A stretch of DNA of 64,000 bases from an uncultured Desulfatiglans sp. (GCA_900498135.1 LR026961.1:347176-411175); one strand, 5' to 3'; positions 17,965-27,784 are shown, counted from the first letter of the stretch. The notes: generated by a model not told the origin, from the sequence alone. Made by a program: numbers and translations.

Positions 17965-18240
17965 TTTCCATCCGGAAATGGTCTCTTTGGCCAATCTCGG
18001 CGTCAATCTGCACGTTTGCTTGTTCGGCGACCTGCAGGTCGTTTCTGCGCAAACAGTTGATTTTCTTGATATTAGCTAAACCGGGAACCGCCGCGAAGCG
18101 GTGGGAGTGGGCACCCGAAGGGTGCGAAGAAACCGGGACCCGCCGCAACGCGGTGGGACTAAGCACCCGAAGGGTGTAAAGAAAAATCCTCATTTCCGGA
18201 TTGGAAACTGGGTTCTACCGAGAAAAGCATTTCCGGATGG
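17965..18240. repeat. Dispersed inverted-repeat element, copy C, with nested tandem unit
   Basis: Opposite orientation to copy B: begins TTTCCATCCGGAAATGGTCT, has GCGTCAATCTGCACGTTTGC and the GCGACCTGCAGGTCG centre, and ends with CATTTCCGGATTGGAAACTG plus the GGTTCTACCGAGAAAAGC extension. Two tandem 52-bp units are inserted in the second arm (18078-18181). Confidence 0.85.
18078..18181. repeat. Two tandem 52-bp double-hairpin units inside copy C
   Basis: Units 18078-18129 and 18130-18181 both read AAACCGGGA, then a CCGC...GCGG hairpin, GGGA, and a CACCCGAAGGGTG hairpin. They differ at about nine positions. Related single units occur in repeat copies E and H. Confidence 0.75.
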
Positions 18241-18385
18241 ATACTCATAAGGCAAAATACCCCGATGGAAAGACGGCAGCCTCTCGTGGAGTAAGGCGCA
18301 CCACCGTCGGCCTCTCACTGGCGGCGGGCTGGCATGACACTGCAGATGGGCGTCTTTCGGCGGCCTGTCAAGAGAGAAACCAGAG

Positions 18386-20416
18386 ATGGAAGAAGACCAT
18401 AGGCAAAACGGGCAGCAACCAACCGGCATCGGTTCATTACAGGAATTACTTCAAAAGGCAGAAGGTCTTTTGAAGCATCAAGTCCTGGAAAGCAACCTGG
18501 TCACTTTTCCCGAAGATCGGCAGGATGTGCTTCGGCTGGTCCGTGATGTTCAAATCTGTCGGGTGGCCTTAAACATTCAGCACGAAGAACTGCTAAAGAC
18601 GAAACGAGAGCTTGCCAAATCAAACCAAACCTGGTTTGACGTCTTCGACTATGCTCCAACGGGATTCTTCATTTTAGACCGGCAGCGACGAATCCTGCAG
18701 GTCAACAGGGCCGGAGCCAGGCTGCTCGGTTCTGAGAAAGACGAAGTAAAGAACCAGGTTTTCAGCCGCTTTGTGGCTCCGGAACACACCTCGCGGTTTC
18801 TTGATCATCTACAAGATAGCGTTGAAAACCAAAGTAAAACACCATGCGAGCTGGCGCTGCAAATGAGAAACGGAAATCAGATCTTCGTTCTCGCCCAAGG
18901 CCAGTGCCTTCCCTCCCGGAAGAGTCGGACGGATCTTTTCCTGATGGCCGTCATGGAGATAACCGACCGGAAAATCAGCGAGAAGGCCCTTCAAACGAGT
19001 GAACGAAGATATCGCAGTATTTTTGAGAACCTACAGGATGTTTATTATGAGGCGGCCATGGATGGAACCATTCTCGAACTCAGCCCATCCATTGAAAATA
19101 TTTCTAACTACAAAAGAGAAGCATTGATTGGAAGATGTTTATATGATTTCTACGTAGATCCAAATAAAAGAAATGATCTTTTAAATACAATTTTAAAATA
19201 CGGAAAAGTAATAGACTATGAAGTAAACCTGAAAGACAAAAATAATATATCAGCTTTCTTTTTAATTACAGCCAAATTGCTGCGCGATGAAAACAATGCG
19301 CCTATCAAGATTACAGGCTTAATGCGCAACATTGATGAACTGAAAAGAGCGCAAGGCATGCTTAATGCGATACTTGCCGCCTCTCCTGTTGGCATATTTT
19401 TGATTCAAGACAATAAAATCACTTGGGCGAATGAAGCTATCTACAAAATATTGAGCTATGAGTTCAACACATTGATCGGACAGAATACTATCATACTATA
19501 TACAGATCGCACTGAGTATGAACGTGCTGAAAATTATCTGAATGAAGCAATTAATCAGTCTGGCATTGCACAGATTGAGACGCAATTACTTAGAAAAGAT
19601 GGCAGTTTGATTGATTGTTATATTTACGCGAGTCCTCTTGAACCACATGATATCAATAAGGGTATCATTAGAGCCGTTTTGGATATAACCGTTCGGAAGA
19701 ATGCGGAGGAGCAAATCAACCTTCTCAGTCAAGAATTAATGAGAGCACACGAAAATGAACGTAAAATGATTTCAAGCGAATTGCACGACCGCATCGGCCA
19801 GGATCTATCAACATTGAAGATCGGTTTGGACACCCTCTTGGACAACCAGCCCATTGTTTCTCAGGTGACTCAGCACCGAATCGCCGAATTGTCTAGCATC
19901 CTCCAAACCGCTATACATAGTGTTCGTGACCTGTCGTATGATTTGCGCCCTCCCAGTCTGGACCAGTTGGGCCTCCCGAAAACCATCTTCCAGTTCTGCG
20001 ACGATTTCTCCAAGAAAACGGGTCTGGATGTAGATTTCAGTGCGGCCGGAATGGATGATCTGGCGCTGGACACAGATACTGAGATCAACATTTACCGGCT
20101 GATTCAAGAGGGCCTGAACAACGTTCGAAAACATGCCGAGGCTGAAAATGTCTTCATCAGGTTGCTTGCTTCCTTCCCAAACATCCTTTTGCGCATAGAG
20201 GACGATGGAAAAGGGTTTGATGTAAAGCAGCGCCTGGCGGACATGAAGAATGAAAAACGAATGGGACTGCGCAGCATGGAGGAAAGGGCCAAGTTGCTCC
20301 AGGGAAAAATGGAAATCAAATCGAAGCCGGGGAAAGGTACAAAGATTGTAATCGAAATCCCATATAAAAAGGGGCCTGACCGTGCCAGTGAAAAGAAAAC
20401 GCATCTTGATCGTTGA
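18386..20416 (+). CDS. PAS-domain sensor histidine kinase, NarX/DegS type (HisKA_3)
   Basis: 676-aa cytoplasmic kinase without membrane segments. A helical start leads to three PAS domains (about residues 85-195, 205-315, 325-435; FDYAPTGFFILDRQRRILQV begins the first), then a dimerisation/phosphoacceptor helix ISSELHDRIGQDLSTLKIG with His of ELHD, and an ATPase domain (YRLIQEGLNNVRKHAEAE, IEDDGKGFDV, GMGL-like RMGLRSMEERA). It overlaps the following regulator gene by 35 bp, so they form a two-component pair. PAS2-PAS3 (about 19090-19700) is visibly AT-rich compared with both ends of the gene, which suggests domain exchange. The signal is unknown. Confidence 0.94.
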   Translation: MEEDHRQNGQQPTGIGSLQELLQKAEGLLKHQVLESNLVTFPEDRQDVLRLVRDVQICRVALNIQHEELLKTKRELAKSNQTWFDVFDYAPTGFFILDRQRRILQVNRAGARLLGSEKDEVKNQVFSRFVAPEHTSRFLDHLQDSVENQSKTPCELALQMRNGNQIFVLAQGQCLPSRKSRTDLFLMAVMEITDRKISEKALQTSERRYRSIFENLQDVYYEAAMDGTILELSPSIENISNYKREALIGRCLYDFYVDPNKRNDLLNTILKYGKVIDYEVNLKDKNNISAFFLITAKLLRDENNAPIKITGLMRNIDELKRAQGMLNAILAASPVGIFLIQDNKITWANEAIYKILSYEFNTLIGQNTIILYTDRTEYERAENYLNEAINQSGIAQIETQLLRKDGSLIDCYIYASPLEPHDINKGIIRAVLDITVRKNAEEQINLLSQELMRAHENERKMISSELHDRIGQDLSTLKIGLDTLLDNQPIVSQVTQHRIAELSSILQTAIHSVRDLSYDLRPPSLDQLGLPKTIFQFCDDFSKKTGLDVDFSAAGMDDLALDTDTEINIYRLIQEGLNNVRKHAEAENVFIRLLASFPNILLRIEDDGKGFDVKQRLADMKNEKRMGLRSMEERAKLLQGKMEIKSKPGKGTKIVIEIPYKKGPDRASEKKTHLDR

Positions 20417-21062
20417 TGATCATCCCCTTTTCCGTGAAGGGCTGAAATCCATCATAGGGCGGGACAAGAGCTTCGAAGTCGTGGGAGAAGCAGGGGACGG
20501 TCGAGGGGCGAAGCAGTTGGCCAGAGAACTCGAGCCCGACCTCCTTCTGGTGGACATATCCCTGCCGGATCAAAGCGGTATTGACCTGGTGCGCGATATC
20601 AGAAGTTTTCTCCCGGAAGCCCGCGTGCTCGTTGTCAGCATGCATTCAAAAGTCCAGCATATCGCCGAGGCTTTCAAGGCTGGGGCCACTGGCTACGTCG
20701 TCAAAGAATCCGCATCCGAAAGGCTGGTCCAGGCCCTCGAAGCTGTTTCGAACGATCAGTACTTCCTCGACAGTTCCCTGTCCCAGCAGGTGGTGGAGAC
20801 AATGATCGGATTCCCCGCCAAAGAAGCGAAGATCACCAACGCCGCATACAAAAAGCTCAGTCCCCGTGAGCAGGAGGTGCTGCGTTTGTTGGCCCAGGGA
20901 TTGCCGGCGAAACAAATCGCTGAAAAGCTTTTCATCAGCCCGAAAACCGTTGAAAATCACCGGTCCAATATCATGAGCAAACTCGAGGTCAAAAGCACTC
21001 TCGAACTGGTTCGCTATGCGGCAAAGATCGGGCTGATCGACGTCGATCTATGGAAAGAATGA
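20382..21062 (+). CDS. NarL/FixJ-type response regulator
   Basis: 226 aa: receiver domain with ILIVDDHPLFREGL (acid pocket), LLLVDISLPDQSGIDLV (phosphoacceptor Asp) and TGYVVKESASERLV (conserved Lys), followed by a LuxR-type helix-turn-helix (LSPREQEVLRLLAQGLPAKQ, TVENHRSNIMSKLEVKS). The start is GTG at 20382 (or 20388) with AAGGGG upstream. It is the partner of the overlapping histidine kinase. A standard length and all receiver residues suggest a working DNA-binding regulator; its targets are unknown. Confidence 0.95.
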   Translation: MPVKRKRILIVDDHPLFREGLKSIIGRDKSFEVVGEAGDGRGAKQLARELEPDLLLVDISLPDQSGIDLVRDIRSFLPEARVLVVSMHSKVQHIAEAFKAGATGYVVKESASERLVQALEAVSNDQYFLDSSLSQQVVETMIGFPAKEAKITNAAYKKLSPREQEVLRLLAQGLPAKQIAEKLFISPKTVENHRSNIMSKLEVKSTLELVRYAAKIGLIDVDLWKE

Positions 21063-21330
21063 CACCCCGCCTGGCACCTGTCTTTCCCCTTCTTTCTGAT
21101 ACGGGAAAAACTCCTGCCTTTCCGCTTTTCTCCCGTCAAAATGAGTTCATCCCCTGATGGACAACGTAGAAAAAACATGGGAACGTTTCCAGGGTGAGAG
21201 GGTTGCATCTCCCTGAATCCCTGCCGCGGGATATCTCCATCGTCCTTTGGGGTCCTTGACGTCAGGGTTCAGGCGAAACGGGGCACGGGCAATTATCCAA
21301 GAAAAGCGCGGAGAAAAATGAGGACATTCC

Positions 21331-21780
21331 ATGTACAGCATTCTTGTCGCTCACAGTGATGCATCCATGCGTATCCTGTTTTCGGAAAAGCTTTTCGAAG
21401 AAGGGTATAACGTGACCAGTTGCGGGAATCTCGAACAACTCTCCGAGTTGCTCGAAACGAAATCGGCCGACCTGCTCATCATGAACGCGGCATTGGCAGG
21501 ACGCATCGGCATCGAACTTTTCGCGTCAGTCCTCAAAAAGGGTAGTACACCCCCTCTCCTGTTGTGCGTAAACCATTCCGGCATACCGGAAAATCCGCTC
21601 TTGGACGTCGCCCATTATAGGTACGGCTCTCTGAGCCCGGAGGAAATCAAAAATAAGGTGAAAAATATCTTCGACCTCCGGAAAACGCACCGAAAGAAGA
21701 AAACCACGCCAGCCGCAAGCAGGCACGTCTCTCCTCTTCCTGCGCTTTTAAACTCGGCGAGCGGGTCGACAGCGAGTTGA
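21331..21780 (+). CDS. Degenerate receiver-domain protein (pseudo-receiver)
   Basis: 149 aa with the fold pattern of a CheY-like domain (SILVAHSDASMRILFSEKLF, SADLLIMNAALAGRIGIELF, LSPEEIKNKVKNIF) but without the usual chemistry: the acidic pair is HSD, the phosphoacceptor Asp position is Asn (LLIMN), and the conserved Lys position reads YGSLSP. A basic C-terminal tail (RKTHRKKKTT) follows. It stands alone 270 bp after the two-component pair with a good ribosome site (GAGGA). It could act by binding rather than phosphorylation; the partner is unknown. Confidence 0.75.
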   Translation: MYSILVAHSDASMRILFSEKLFEEGYNVTSCGNLEQLSELLETKSADLLIMNAALAGRIGIELFASVLKKGSTPPLLLCVNHSGIPENPLLDVAHYRYGSLSPEEIKNKVKNIFDLRKTHRKKKTTPAASRHVSPLPALLNSASGSTAS

Positions 21781-21925
21781 AAAACCCAGCGGTCGCAATC
21801 TGAAAAAAAGTGTCCGGGTGCAAGGCGAACAAGATCCCCCGGCCGGGGTGGGTATACGGGTGCAGTGCCGCAGCCTGGAGGGCGCACAGCGTGGCGGCCG
21901 GACGTTTCTCAACGGTCTGTCAAAA

Positions 21926-22267
21926 TTATCGGGGCATCGCGGCGGAGACCAGGATCGCACAATCCTTGTCTCCCGTGTTCTTCAGACTGTGCGGAACCCC
22001 GTAAGGAAGCCATATGGCATCGCCCGTCTTGACCGCTCTCCCTTCGTCTCCAACCATCATGTACCCCTCACCTTCAAGGATATAATAGATCTCCTCATAG
22101 GGGTCCACATGGGCCTCGATCTCTTTCCCCGGTTTCAGAACGGCATGCGCAAAAAAAAGCATTCCCTCGAGAACCTGGCTGGTCAGCAGCATCACGGCGC
22201 TCGCGCCTCCATGCGCCCTGTACAGGCTCCGCACAACTTCTTCGTGTTCCAGATTTCTGACGATCAT
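21926..22267 (-). CDS. Cupin-domain protein
   Basis: Small single-domain cupin, ~113 aa from the ATG at 22267. Motif 1 is GKEIEAHVDPYEEIYYILEG (H and E metal ligands) and motif 2 is GDAIWLPYGVPHSLKNTG (His). The mature fold would bind one metal ion; the substrate is unknown. An ATG at 22336 would add 23 residues (MTRFLRVDSKRF...) but reaches almost to repeat copy D; the shorter start fits other small cupins better. Leftward and isolated; neighbours give no clear pathway. Confidence 0.87.
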   Translation of the reverse strand: MIVRNLEHEEVVRSLYRAHGGASAVMLLTSQVLEGMLFFAHAVLKPGKEIEAHVDPYEEIYYILEGEGYMMVGDEGRAVKTGDAIWLPYGVPHSLKNTGDKDCAILVSAAMPR

Positions 22268-22358
22268 GGACCAAAAACCCCACTCGCATTCATTTACGAA
22301 GAACCGTTTAGAATCGACACGTAAAAACCGGGTCATACCGACCCGTCATCCGAGATTA

Positions 22359-22455
22359 GTTTCCATCCGAAAATGATTTCGCGGTAGAACTCAGTTTCCA
22401 ATCCGGAAATGGTCTTTTGGGCCGATATGACCGGAAACATCCGCTTTCAAACGCC
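22359..22455. repeat. Dispersed inverted-repeat element, copy D (half element)
   Basis: Left part only: TTTCCATCCGAAAATGATTT, CGGTAGAACTCAGTTTCC and CCGGAAATGGTCTTTTGGGC, matching the outer extension and left arm of copy B; the palindromic centre and right arm are lost. It begins ~90 bp upstream of the cupin start chosen here. The rest of the gap to 22617 holds nothing I recognise. Confidence 0.7.
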
Positions 22456-22617
22456 AAGAACCTTTGCGCACCCGTCATTCAGAGAAAGGCCTTTCCCTCG
22501 ACGCACAGCATGGCGTTGCCTGGAATCGGACTAACCCGCATCCAGATGGCGCGCCGGACGCAGCCCATGTTTATCCCGCCCTGCGCATATAACAGATGAG
22601 GACTTCCGCCGCGACGG

Positions 22618-23091
22618 CTACCGATCCACCTTTCGCTCGTAAAACCCTTTTTCGAAGGCCATGATGGTCGTCAGGCCTTCATTCACATCGATCGTAATGA
22701 CCACCGGGCGACCCGTATCGTCGTCTTTACCCTCCAAATGACCAAGGTCCCCTTCAGGATCCAGAAGTGCAAAACCAGCCTCCTTCAGCAGGCCCGCCGA
22801 CTGATCCTTCAACTCCCCATGGAAAACGAAGGCGTGCCCACCAAGCATCGCTTCATCTTCATAAATATAGCCGGCGCTCACCAAGGGACTTGCACCGGTG
22901 ACATGGTACAGTTCGATCTTCAGCTCTCCCATCTGAGAGATCTCATCGGGTTCCCCCAGGATGGAGCGCACCTCGCTTCTGGACATCGACACACTGACCC
23001 GATCGATGTCCGAAATACCTACGGCGGCAGTCGCCGCCCCTGAGAAAAAGAACAGAACGCCACACAAAATGACCCATGGACCCTTTTTCAT
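22618..23091 (-). CDS. Secreted SmpA/OmlA-like hypothetical protein (157 aa)
   Basis: Signal peptide MKKGPWVILCGVLFFFSGAA then TAA; ATG at 23091 follows AAGGAG. The mature part opens RVSVSMSRSEVRSILGEPDE, the pattern of SmpA/BamE-like small periplasmic domains (helix then G-x-P), followed by a beta-rich part with YHVTGASPLVSAGYIYEDE. There is no lipobox Cys, so it is likely soluble periplasmic rather than lipid-anchored. The function is unknown. It is on the same strand as the PEGA-like lipoprotein gene to the right, 156 bp apart. Confidence 0.75.
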   Translation of the reverse strand: MKKGPWVILCGVLFFFSGAATAAVGISDIDRVSVSMSRSEVRSILGEPDEISQMGELKIELYHVTGASPLVSAGYIYEDEAMLGGHAFVFHGELKDQSAGLLKEAGFALLDPEGDLGHLEGKDDDTGRPVVITIDVNEGLTTIMAFEKGFYERKVDR

Positions 23092-23247
23092 CCGAAGCTC
23101 CTTTTCACCTTGTCCGCATGATGCGGACTCACAGCGCTGATATAAAGAAACCGGTTTCTGCTTCCTTCTGGAGGGGACTTCACGAGTCGCCCGCGCCCTC
23201 GATCGACCCCTGCGGAATACCACCGCCGAATTGCCCCCGCAGGATGG

Positions 23248-23988
23248 CTATTTGAACAGGGCATCGATGGCGTTGACCAGACCAGCCGGGTTGACGCCTA
23301 CACCGACCGACGCGCTCGATTCCTTCTTGACCCTGGTTCCGTCTGCGGTGACGTACTCCTTCGACGACGAAGAGGTCTTCACCTTTTTTTCGAGTGGATT
23401 TGCCTGGCTCAAAGCCGCATCAGCACCGATCTTGACCACTTCGCGCACCAGTTCCTTATGGCTCATCTGGGCCGCCTCGTCGGTGCCGGCCGCCTGCTCC
23501 GCGGGGACGCCGTTTGCCGGGGTGTCAACCGCCTGTTCCAGAGAAGCCGCCCCGCCCGCGCTCCCTACAGGTGTCAAGGTCACCTTTACAGCGGACGGGG
23601 TCAATACATAGGCCTCGCCTGTCTTCTCCTGCGCATCGAGGGAACTCATACTGCTCCCGACGCCCATGGCGGGATCCTTGAAAAAGAGCCCGGAATGAAC
23701 ACCTGATTGAATCGCTTTCAGGTAGGCCCTGTCTTTCTGGTATAATTTTTGGATCACCACATCCTCCTGGCGGTAGTTCTCTTTTTGCAGGGTGAGGATA
23801 TGGCTGCGGGTCCGCTCGAGCGAAACCGTGCCCGGGGTTGTTCCAACGTATTGCCCATCGGCATACATCTTCGCCCCCATGGGATTGGTCGAAACCGGAA
23901 TGTCCTGCTTCAGGACCGGTGTGCTGCATCCGCCGGCGAACGAGGTGATCAGTCCTATGATGATACAGAGCCGCTTCCAGATCTTCAT
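23248..23988 (-). CDS. PEGA-like lipoprotein
   Basis: 246 aa with a lipoprotein signal: KRLCIIIGLITSFAGGCSTP, with the modified Cys after AGG. Residues ~33-75 (VSTNPMGAKMYADGQYVGTT, PGTVSLERTRSHILTLQKEN) match a PEGA-type beta domain, typical of surface or periplasmic wall-facing lipoproteins. The C-terminal half is low in hydrophobicity and rich in A, S, K and E with KKVKTSSSSKEYVT, and ends GVGVNPAGLVNAIDALFK. ATG at 23988 follows GGAGG. Probably inner leaflet of the outer membrane; no partner is evident. Confidence 0.78.
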   Translation of the reverse strand: MKIWKRLCIIIGLITSFAGGCSTPVLKQDIPVSTNPMGAKMYADGQYVGTTPGTVSLERTRSHILTLQKENYRQEDVVIQKLYQKDRAYLKAIQSGVHSGLFFKDPAMGVGSSMSSLDAQEKTGEAYVLTPSAVKVTLTPVGSAGGAASLEQAVDTPANGVPAEQAAGTDEAAQMSHKELVREVVKIGADAALSQANPLEKKVKTSSSSKEYVTADGTRVKKESSASVGVGVNPAGLVNAIDALFK

Positions 23989-24193
23989 CGATATTCCCCT
24001 CCGTTTCAAAAAAAAACGCCCGGGCCGCCGGATGGAATCGCGGCCGCCCGAAGCTCGATGATTACAATCTGTTGATGTGGATCGGTTTGACCGGACATCG
24101 TTTTCAAGCTTGGCAGTCTAAAAAGACTGGCCTTTCATGTCAAGCCCCCCGACCCGCTGACCGCTGCGGACCGTGCCTTCGTCCAACTCCGGA

Positions 24194-26464
24194 TCATCCC
24201 CTTTCTTCCCGCTCCTTCAATTCCTGCGCCTGTGCGACCGTGATGGCGATGACATGCACGACATTTTCCATGTCGCTGCTCCGCTGAAGGACGTTGAAAG
24301 GCCTGCTGAGCCCCATCAGCAGCGGGCCCACGGCCTTCGCCCCGCCTGCATATTCGAGCAGCTTGAAGGCCGCGTTCCCCGCGTCCAGATTGGGAAAAAT
24401 GAGCACGTTGGCCGGCCCTCCGAGACGGCAGAACGGGTAGAGCCGTTTGACGATCTCCTCCGAAAGGGCGGTGTCCACCTGCATCTCACCGTCTATCACC
24501 ATACCCGGCTTCTTACGCCGACAGAGCTTCACGGCCTCTTCGACGACCATGGCATCCGGATGCCGGGTACTGCCGAAGTTGGAAAAGGAGACCATGGCGA
24601 TCCGCGGGTTGATGTCGAAGAAGACCGCCTGCTCTGAAGCGAGAAGGGCAATCTCAGCGAGGTCCTCCGCGGAGGGGTGAAAATTCACGGTCGTATCGGC
24701 AAGAAGCAGCGTCCGCCCTTTAAGGATGAGGAGATAGCTGCCCGAAACCTTGGATATGCCGGACCGCCTCGGAATCACTTGCAGAACCGGGCGGATCGCA
24801 TCCGGATAAGAGCGTCCGATGCCGTGGACCTGTCCGTCGACGTAACCCTCCAGCACCATCGCTGCGCCGAAGACGTAGCGGCTCCGCAGTTGTCGGCGGG
24901 TCTCCTCCAAGGACCACCCTTTTCGGGCCCGTTTTTCGAAAAGCACCTCGACGAACCGGTCGTAGAGCGGGCTTTTGAAGTTGTCCAGGATCTCCACCCC
25001 CTCCAGCGAGACCTGTAGTTCGCGGGCCAATGATCGGATCTTTTCCTCGTTCCCGAGGAGCAGCGGCCGCGCAATGCCCTCGCGGGCAACCTCGTGCGCG
25101 GCCCGCAGGATGACTGGGTTATCCCCCTCCGGGAGGACGATCCGCCGGGGGTCCTGCTGGGCCTGAACGGCCACCTTGTGGAGGATCTCGCGCTCGGCGC
25201 CCAGGCGCGATTCTAGGATCTGGACATAAGCAGGCTCTGCGGGCAGGCTGATCCGGGCGGCACCGCTTTCGACGGCGGCCTTCGCCACGGCCGGAGCCAC
25301 CGTAAGAAGCACGCGCAGGTCCAGAGGCTTCGGAATGAGGTAATCCGGCCCAAAGTGAATCGGGCGCCCTCCGTAGGCTCGAATGACGGAATCCGGCACG
25401 TCTTCACGGGCCAGCCCAGCCAGGGCGTGAACAGCCGCGACCTTCATCGACGCGTTGATCGTAGTCGCGCGCACATCTAGGGCGCCGCGGAACAGAAAGG
25501 GAAAACACAGCACATTGTTGACCTGATTCGGATAGTCGGACCGGCCCGTCGCGACGATCGCATCCGGACGGGCGGCCTTCGCTTCATAGTAGCCGATCTC
25601 CGGCTCCGGGTTCGCCAGGGCAAAGATGATCGGATCTTTCGCCATGCCCGCCAGGAGGTCTGCGTCGAAGGCTCCCTCGGTCGAGACCCCGACCAGGACG
25701 TGAGCCTCTTTGACAGCTTGCTGCAAGGTCCGGAGCGGCGTCTCGCCTGCAAAGGCTTCCTTGTAAGGGTTCATCCCCTCCTCCCGGCCTTTGTAGATGA
25801 CGCCTTTGGAATCGACCAGCAGGATGTTTTCTCTCCTGGCCCCCAGTTCCACATACATCCTGGCGCAGGCGATTCCTGCGGCGCCGGCGCCGTTGACGAC
25901 GATCCGGATTTCTTCCAGAGGATGGCCGGCAAGCTCACACGCATTGAGCAAGGCCGCCCCGGAAATAATGGCGGTTCCGTGCTGGTCGTCATGGAAGACC
26001 GGGATGGACATCATCTCGGTCAGCCGCTCCTCGATGTAGAAGCAATCCGGTGCCCGAATGTCTTCCAGATTGATCCCCCCAAAGGTCGGCTCGAGCAGCT
26101 TGACCGTGCGGATGAACTCATCGGGATCACGCGTGTCCACCTCGATATCGAAGACATCCAGGTCGGCAAACCGTTTGAACAAGACCCCCTTTCCTTCCAT
26201 CACAGGCTTGCCGGCCAGCGGTCCGATATTCCCCAGGCCCAGAACCGCCGTCCCGTTGGTAATGACCGCCACCAGATTCCCCCGGGTGGTATAGTTAAAG
26301 GACGCGTCCGGATCCTGCTCGATGCGCAGACACGGCGCGGCGACCCCGGGCGTATAGGCCAGGCTCAAATCCGTCTGGGTCAGGCACGGTTTGCTCGGGA
26401 TGACCTCGATCTTCCCGGGTCTCGGTTCCTGATGATAACGCAGCGCCTCTGAATCGTAAGTCAT
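24194..26464 (-). CDS. maeB: NADP-dependent malic enzyme with C-terminal phosphotransacetylase-like domain
   Basis: 756 aa, the usual MaeB size. The N-terminal ~430 residues are malic enzyme ([60 protein letters not shown]ossmann fold), decarboxylating malate to pyruvate with NAD(P)+ reduction. The rest is a phosphotransacetylase-like domain ([55 protein letters not shown]) that is regulatory in studied MaeB enzymes. Start ATG with AGGAGA. Monocistronic: repeat E lies upstream and a weak CAGTCT-AAAA-AGACTG hairpin at 24115-24130 is downstream. Confidence 0.96.
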   Translation of the reverse strand: MTYDSEALRYHQEPRPGKIEVIPSKPCLTQTDLSLAYTPGVAAPCLRIEQDPDASFNYTTRGNLVAVITNGTAVLGLGNIGPLAGKPVMEGKGVLFKRFADLDVFDIEVDTRDPDEFIRTVKLLEPTFGGINLEDIRAPDCFYIEERLTEMMSIPVFHDDQHGTAIISGAALLNACELAGHPLEEIRIVVNGAGAAGIACARMYVELGARRENILLVDSKGVIYKGREEGMNPYKEAFAGETPLRTLQQAVKEAHVLVGVSTEGAFDADLLAGMAKDPIIFALANPEPEIGYYEAKAARPDAIVATGRSDYPNQVNNVLCFPFLFRGALDVRATTINASMKVAAVHALAGLAREDVPDSVIRAYGGRPIHFGPDYLIPKPLDLRVLLTVAPAVAKAAVESGAARISLPAEPAYVQILESRLGAEREILHKVAVQAQQDPRRIVLPEGDNPVILRAAHEVAREGIARPLLLGNEEKIRSLARELQVSLEGVEILDNFKSPLYDRFVEVLFEKRARKGWSLEETRRQLRSRYVFGAAMVLEGYVDGQVHGIGRSYPDAIRPVLQVIPRRSGISKVSGSYLLILKGRTLLLADTTVNFHPSAEDLAEIALLASEQAVFFDINPRIAMVSFSNFGSTRHPDAMVVEEAVKLCRRKKPGMVIDGEMQVDTALSEEIVKRLYPFCRLGGPANVLIFPNLDAGNAAFKLLEYAGGAKAVGPLLMGLSRPFNVLQRSSDMENVVHVIAITVAQAQELKEREERG

Positions 26465-26687
26465 GGTTTCTCCTATATGAGTTCGTGACTACCGTTTTTC
26501 GATTTGGAAAGGCATTTGTCCCATTTCAAACAATGATATTTTACGCCTTGGCGCCCGAGGAATACAGTTGTTTCATTTTGAATGAAAAATCAGCATGAAA
26601 ACATGGTTTCCCCCTCGATTTGTGGTATAAGAAAATGCTGATGTTCTGCTGCATGTCCGCCCGGAACTGTCGATCCGATACAGCCCG

Positions 26688-26873
26688 GTTTCCAGGCCGC
26701 AAATGAGAAATGGTTCTTCACACGCTTCGCGTGCCCAGTCCCGCCGCTTCGCGGAGGGTCCCGGTTCGCAGATATCAGAATAAACAAATCCTTGCAAGCA
26801 GGCGGCCTGTCGGTCTCTGCGCAAGCTCGCTTGCGGATGAGGCCCGAGATTGGCAAAAGACCATCACGAAATG
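26688..26873. repeat. Dispersed inverted-repeat element, copy E, with a double-hairpin unit
   Basis: Lies between maeB and the DUF3313-like lipoprotein gene. Diverged ends GGTTTCCAGGCCGCAAATGA and GAGATTGGCAAAAGACCATC frame the element. Inside, 26718-26765 holds the reverse complement of the nested unit: CACGCTTCGCGTG, CCCAGTCCCGCCGCTTCGCG and GGTCCCGG. The remainder of the 26465-27013 gap holds the promoters of the divergent neighbours. Confidence 0.65.
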
Positions 26874-27013
26874 AGAGATAGGGAGGCCCCTCGCTCGATG
26901 CACGCGGGTGTGCGCCGCGTCACCTGGAACCGTTTTTTCAAGGGATTCGAATGAGAGCGGGGATGGAATCTTGTCAGCGGCCGACGGCTGCGACCAATCG
27001 AAGGAGTGCCCAG

Positions 27014-27739
27014 ATGAAGGCGTTTCTCGGATTTGTCTTCGTCATCGCCTGTGTGGCGGGGTGTGCAGGAAACCGCTTCGAAAACACCCAGCCGGAAGGG
27101 GTACCCGGCGCCTCCCGCATGGGTTTCCTAGGAGAGTATTATCGGCACCTGACGCCCGGTCCGCCGGGCGGGGCCAGGATGCGCTGGTTCAAACCGGGTA
27201 CGGACTTCCATAAATACACGCGGATCATGATGGACAGCGTAGTCTTCTATTATTCTGAAAAATCGGAGGATTTCGGTATCGATGCGGTGGAGATGAAGGA
27301 CCTGACGGACATCTTCAACAAGGAGATCGTCCATGCACTTCAAAAAGGGTACCCGATTGCAGCCGAACCCGCCCCCGACGTCATCCGGCTCAAAATCGCC
27401 ATAACGAACCTCGAGAAGAGCAAGCCCGCTCTAAGCGCCGTCACCACGGTCATTCCTGCAGGGATGGGCGTGAGTCTCATAAGGAGAGGAGCCACGGGTG
27501 TCTGGAGTGGCGCGGGCGAGATATCCATCGAGGTATTGGCCCTCGATTCGGTCAGCAACCAGGTCATTGGCGCAGCGCAGGACTGCCGCTCTGCGGCCTT
27601 TACGGAAAGATTCACCTCCCTCGGAATGGTCCAGAAGGCTGCCAAATACTGGGGCGACAAAGTCCGACACCTGATGGACATCGCCCAGGGCAGGGGCGGA
27701 TCTGCCCCACCTTCCAATGGCGGCCGTTCCGATGGGTGA
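27014..27739 (+). CDS. DUF3313-like lipoprotein
   Basis: 241 aa; MKAFLGFVFVIACVAGCAGN has lipobox VAGC, and AAGGAG precedes the ATG. The mature part matches the pattern of DUF3313 proteins (RMRWFKPGTDFHKYTRIMMD, SVVFYYSEKSEDFGIDAVEM, then LKIAITNLEKSKPALSA). Members are outer-membrane lipoproteins of unknown role. A C-terminal helix ends in KYWGDKVRHLMDIAQ and a polar tail. It faces the metalloprotease gene tail to tail, with only 45 bp between stops. Confidence 0.82.
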   Translation: MKAFLGFVFVIACVAGCAGNRFENTQPEGVPGASRMGFLGEYYRHLTPGPPGGARMRWFKPGTDFHKYTRIMMDSVVFYYSEKSEDFGIDAVEMKDLTDIFNKEIVHALQKGYPIAAEPAPDVIRLKIAITNLEKSKPALSAVTTVIPAGMGVSLIRRGATGVWSGAGEISIEVLALDSVSNQVIGAAQDCRSAAFTERFTSLGMVQKAAKYWGDKVRHLMDIAQGRGGSAPPSNGGRSDG

Positions 27740-27784
27740 TCGAACCGGTTGTCCGCTCATCGTGGACAGGACGGGGCCCTCCGT

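Noticed and set aside
26573..26856. Leftward open frames over repeat copy E
   Set aside because: They run through hairpin sequence of the dispersed repeat, have no ribosome site and no family marks.
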